From Persicobacter sp. CCB-QB2 (GTDB lineage Bacteria > Bacteroidota > Bacteroidia > Cytophagales > Cyclobacteriaceae): a stretch of DNA of 64,000 nucleotides. Each line of letters opens with the position of its first letter. Positions within the stretch are counted from its first letter, which is position 1. The DNA is taken from positions 3,286,001-3,350,000 of the forward strand of contig NZ_LBGV01000001.1 in assembly GCF_001274635.1 (NCBI RefSeq), written 5' to 3'. Under the pieces are notes generated by a model. It was not told the DNA's origin, ran no database searches, and saw only the letters and a program-made list of their open reading frames with translations. Of the stretch, positions 61,185 through 64,000 are shown piece after piece. The position numbers and the translations under genes were made by a program.

Positions 61185-61535
61185 ATGAAGAATACCATTT
61201 TAAAACTTTCGATGTTCTTGTTACTCACCGTGGGAATGGGAGCTTGTACGCAGGAAACGCAAAACCGGATCGGACGATCTATTCAAAACTGGACCGGAAC
61301 CAATGGGGTTCTGGAGGTATATGCTGGTGAAAAATTGGTGAAGCGATTTATTAAAATAGATAAACTCTCTACCGCTTCAGGAACGAAGGATGGCAATATG
61401 AGTCGACCCTATCGGTTTGGATATGGTTATTTAGACGCGAATTTGAATGGGGTGGTAGATGCCGGAGAAAAAAAGGTTTATTTTGAATTCAGTGATTATT
61501 CCACCAATTATATCTTTTTCGAAAATCCGAACTAA
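61185..61535 (+). CDS. Small lipoprotein of unknown function
   Basis: A 116-residue lipoprotein. Lipobox VGMGAC with the Cys at about 21. The mature part contains NRIGRSIQNWTGTNGVLEVY and GEKKVYFEFSDYSTNY. No family recognised. Divergent from the MscS gene; monocistronic. Confidence 0.8.
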   Translation: MKNTILKLSMFLLLTVGMGACTQETQNRIGRSIQNWTGTNGVLEVYAGEKLVKRFIKIDKLSTASGTKDGNMSRPYRFGYGYLDANLNGVVDAGEKKVYFEFSDYSTNYIFFENPN

Positions 61536-61608
61536 GCATTTTTGACGGACGGCAAAGACCTTTTGATGGAATTTTATTAATTTCAAAGATTACATACTCC
61601 CATTTTTT

Positions 61609-61986
61609 ATGAAGAAGATCATCAATACTTCAAAGGCTCCGGCACCAATCGGGCCTTATAATCAGGCTGTTTTGGCTGGAGATACCCTTTATGTTTCAGG
61701 TCAGATTCCAGCGAATCCTGAAAGCGGGGAAATAGTTTCCGGTGGAATTGAGGCAGAAGCTCATCAGGTGATGAACAATATGGCAGCTATTTTGGAAGAG
61801 GCAGGCTTCAGCTTTGATGAGGTGGTGAAGTGCAGCATTTTTGTTCGGGACATGAATGATTTTGGTAAAATCAATGAAGTTTATGGCGGATATTTCGGAG
61901 AAGACGCCCCCGCTCGGGAGACGGTACAAGTCGCCAGACTACCCAAGGATGTAGGAGTGGAAATTTCCTGTATAGCCGTTAAATAA
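61609..61986 (+). CDS. ridA: RidA-family reactive-intermediate deaminase
   Basis: RidA hydrolyses reactive enamine/imine intermediates, mainly 2-aminoacrylate from PLP enzymes. The 125-residue protein has GPYNQAVLAGDTLYVSGQIP, VRDMNDFGKINEVYGGYF with the substrate Arg region, and the terminal PARETVQVARLPKDVGVEIS with the Arg and Glu. Complete and typical. Confidence 0.95.
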   Translation: MKKIINTSKAPAPIGPYNQAVLAGDTLYVSGQIPANPESGEIVSGGIEAEAHQVMNNMAAILEEAGFSFDEVVKCSIFVRDMNDFGKINEVYGGYFGEDAPARETVQVARLPKDVGVEISCIAVK

Positions 61987-61987
61987 A

Positions 61988-62269
61988 ATGCCTTTTTTCC
62001 CGGTTTTTAAAGAGACCCTTGTTTTGCCCCTGCCCTTAAAGGAGGTCAAGGAAAAACTGAGGAAACGATTAGTCGCTGATGGCGACCTGCCGGAAGAAAA
62101 GAAGGGCAAATTTAACGGAAAGGTGTTTGAAAACACTTTCCGAATTTCTTTATATATCAATTATCCGGATAATTATTTACCGCTAATGGTAGGGGAGCTG
62201 GAGGCAACTTCTAAGGGGACGCTGGTATTTATTACCTATCGACTTTTTCCCTTTGTCTTCGCTTTTTAG
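61988..62269 (+). CDS. Unknown protein, part 1 of a possible frameshifted gene
   Basis: A 93-residue frame starting directly after ridA (1 base gap). It contains KEVKEKLRKRLVAD and FRISLYINYPDNYLPLMVGE, and a final TYRLFPFVFAF. The end resembles the start of a membrane helix that would continue in the next frame. The stop TAG (62267-62269) shares its G with the next start. See the part-2 entry. Confidence 0.7.
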   Translation: MPFFPVFKETLVLPLPLKEVKEKLRKRLVADGDLPEEKKGKFNGKVFENTFRISLYINYPDNYLPLMVGELEATSKGTLVFITYRLFPFVFAF

Positions 62270-62466
62270 TGTTTTGGTCGGTGATTTGCTTTTTATTTGG
62301 ATTGTTTTTATACTTTTTTACCGAAAAACACCTTTATGCGGGTATTTCTTTCTTGCTAGGAGGGTTGAATTATCTGCTTTGTTTGGTAAACTTTAGAAGA
62401 AAAAAGAATATCGCAAGGCGGCATTTTCATTCCATTTGGGCTGAGGGTGAACCGCTAAACAATTAA
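62269..62466 (+). CDS. Two-helix membrane protein, part 2 of a possible frameshifted gene
   Basis: A 65-residue frame starting with GTG, overlapping the previous stop as TAGTG. Two hydrophobic helices (VICFLFGLFLYFF and AGISFLLGGLNYLLCLVNF) are followed by a basic tail. A -1 shift at the T5 run 62263-62267 would join the frames as FVFAFLVFWSV, giving one ~160-residue protein. Either reading (one broken gene or two coupled genes) is possible. Confidence 0.65.
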   Translation: MFWSVICFLFGLFLYFFTEKHLYAGISFLLGGLNYLLCLVNFRRKKNIARRHFHSIWAEGEPLNN

Positions 62467-62486
62467 TTTAATCAATCATACTACAA

Positions 62487-63647
62487 ATGAAATCTTTAGG
62501 ATTGAAAAAAAGTGGAGCCATCTTATCATTGGCGGCTCTAGCCTGGGCTTGCGATGGTGGTAAGGCCCCATTCACCGGATCAATTGAAGGTGAGCAAGCT
62601 GCAAATGTGGATTCGGTTTATTTATTGGATCGTGGAGCATCAGGATTTGAAAAAATTGCAGCCGCAGCGGTTACAGAAGGAAAATTCACCTTTTCGGCAC
62701 CTATTGCTCATAATGGCGCGCTTTATTTACAGGCACCAACAGATGGATCCTTTGGAGATAGAAAACCTACCACAGTTGTTTTTTATCAGGAGGGAGATGC
62801 ATTGGTAGGGAAGCTGAATGCAGATGATTTAAACGGTAGTGAAATTTCCGGAGGGTTGGCACAAACGGAATTTAACACTTACAAAGAGGGGCAAAAGTCT
62901 TTTGTAGACAAAATGAAGGCGCTTTCTGAGCGTTATCAGGAAATTGCCGCTACTGCGCAGGGAGCTCCTACAGATGAGCAAAAAGAGGAGTTGAAGAAAA
63001 TTGGAGACGAGTATGGTGCTTTGGATAAAGAAGCAAATGCTTATTCCGATGGCTTTATCAATGAGCATACTTCTTCTATGGTATCTCCATTTTTGTTAAG
63101 ACAAAATGCTTACCGCATGGACGAAAAGGAGCTGAAGTCTTATTTGGAGAAGTTTACGGCTGAAGCGAAAACTACAGCGGACTATACCGCTATCGAAGAC
63201 CGCTACAACACTTTGATGGCTACTGCGATTGGTCAGCCGGTCTTGGATTTTGAGCTGACCACTCCGGAAGGAGAAAGCTTTTCTACTACAGCACTACACG
63301 GAAAAGTATTCCTGATTGATTTCTGGGCCTCATGGTGTGGTCCATGTCGTCAGGAGAATCCAAACGTAGTGGCCATGTACAATAAGTATCATGATCAGGG
63401 TTTTGAGATTTTAGGTGTTTCTTTAGATAACAAGAAAGAAGCATGGGAAAAAGCCATTGCCAAGGATCAGTTGACCTGGAATCATGTTTCTGATTTACAG
63501 GGGTGGCAAAATGCTGTGGCAAAACGTTATGGTATCAATTCTATTCCAGCTACCGTATTGGTAGATGCTAGTGGGAAAATTGTTGCTAAAAACCTGAGAG
63601 GCGAAGAGCTTGAAAATAAAGTAGCAGAGCTACTTTCTGCCAGCTAA
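62487..63647 (+). CDS. Thioredoxin-fold (TlpA/ResA-like) lipoprotein
   Basis: A 386-residue envelope lipoprotein. Signal and lipobox LAWAC at about residue 22. An N-terminal DUF4369-like beta domain (about 28-125) is followed by a helical linker (about 130-245). The C-terminal thioredoxin domain has FWASWCGPCRQENPNV with the CGPC active site, and the cis-Pro segment NSIPATVLVDASG. It acts as a thiol-disulfide reductase in the periplasm, perhaps for cytochrome c or envelope proteins. A terminator follows. Confidence 0.93.
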   Translation: MKSLGLKKSGAILSLAALAWACDGGKAPFTGSIEGEQAANVDSVYLLDRGASGFEKIAAAAVTEGKFTFSAPIAHNGALYLQAPTDGSFGDRKPTTVVFYQEGDALVGKLNADDLNGSEISGGLAQTEFNTYKEGQKSFVDKMKALSERYQEIAATAQGAPTDEQKEELKKIGDEYGALDKEANAYSDGFINEHTSSMVSPFLLRQNAYRMDEKELKSYLEKFTAEAKTTADYTAIEDRYNTLMATAIGQPVLDFELTTPEGESFSTTALHGKVFLIDFWASWCGPCRQENPNVVAMYNKYHDQGFEILGVSLDNKKEAWEKAIAKDQLTWNHVSDLQGWQNAVAKRYGINSIPATVLVDASGKIVAKNLRGEELENKVAELLSAS

Positions 63648-63672
63648 GCAAAGTATTTTAATTAAGTATTTT

Positions 63673-63708
63673 AATCCCGATGCAAATTAGTTGTGTTGGG
63701 ATTTTTTT
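63673..63708 (+). terminator. Terminator of the thioredoxin-fold gene
   Basis: AATCCC/GGGATT arms with a long loop, then seven T. Confidence 0.7.
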
Positions 63709-64000
63709 GTTTATATGATTATTCAAAGGAAAGTGGTTGGTTATTTGGGGGAAATTAAAATAAAATTAAAGAAGAGGTCGTGATTAATGTTTTTACCTTT
63801 TTTTGGTTATTTACTGGTAATGTTTTACTTCTTTAATATTGTATTATGTGGTAAGTATTTGATTTGTAGAGGGTTTTATTATTTGATTTATCTATATTTT
63901 ATCGAAATTAGTCGTTTTGTTAACTCAATGTTACGTCATGATTTAATTACATCATATTAAGTTAAATTTTGCTTCATCTTAAGTTCTTTAATTTATTATT
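63709..64000. other. AT-rich end of window, no gene seen
   Basis: About 290 very AT-rich bases with no supported open frame or clear hairpin. A promoter for a gene beyond the edge is possible. Confidence 0.5.

Overview
The window reads as a chromosomal segment of a gliding-type Bacteroidota bacterium, probably of the Cytophagales or a related order. The evidence is the gene set: a GldJ-type gliding lipoprotein, a PorD/DUF4835 protein, a protein with a type IX secretion C-terminal domain, a DUF4175 protein, Bacteroidota-type RpoZ and BamD, OmpA/PD40 proteins, many lipoproteins with short lipoboxes and weak Shine-Dalgarno sequences. The order-level assignment is inference. Most of the window is housekeeping; about 54 protein genes are supported.

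Layout. 1-3.3 kb (+): Lrp/AsnC regulator, phosphoribosyltransferase, histidine kinase, panB. 3.6-15.6 kb (mostly -): SNF2 helicase, a 58-residue membrane protein (+), mgsA, a 1729-residue exported protein, nitroreductase, a TPR protein. 15.57-15.97 kb: a cluster of DnaA boxes next to an AT-rich stretch, the best candidate for the replication origin. 16.4-28.6 kb (-): Ig-like lipoprotein, methyltransferase, mnmG with two parS-like sites just upstream, then ybeY, an RsbW-like ATPase and a DUF4175 protein in one overlapping operon, an ABC-type solute-binding lipoprotein, exonuclease III and two small genes. 28.7-46.1 kb: comF, gldJ, mfd, a LEA-type lipoprotein, two OmpA proteins, a radical SAM/SPASM protein, a 915-residue propeller-like protein, a secreted nuclease-like protein, a CPXCG protein, a coiled-coil protein and lysA. 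46.1-49.1 kb is gene-poor. 49.1-64 kb: FeS-type photolyase, M14 carboxypeptidase, the recN-porD-coaBC-rpoZ-bamD cluster, a T9SS cargo protein, an MscS channel, ridA and a thioredoxin-fold lipoprotein.

Two non-coding systems stand out. The first is an array of eleven 122-123-nt tRNA-like units at 47194-49032 (period 171-172 bp), preceded by a near-consensus promoter and followed by an intrinsic terminator. Each unit has a perfect 7-bp acceptor stem, a Leu-type D arm, a perfect T arm, an Asp-type GTC anticodon loop and an abnormally long variable region. This looks like a dedicated stable-RNA operon, and I cannot match it to a known family. The second is a family of five ~211-223-bp elements with inverted termini (TTAACCCG...), in both orientations and all in spacers, which behaves like a MITE family.

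Replication context: the DnaA-box cluster, two parS-like sites upstream of mnmG and a second group of three DnaA boxes at 7.07 kb suggest the window spans the chromosome origin. Almost all genes on both sides lie on the minus strand, so a GC-skew check is needed.
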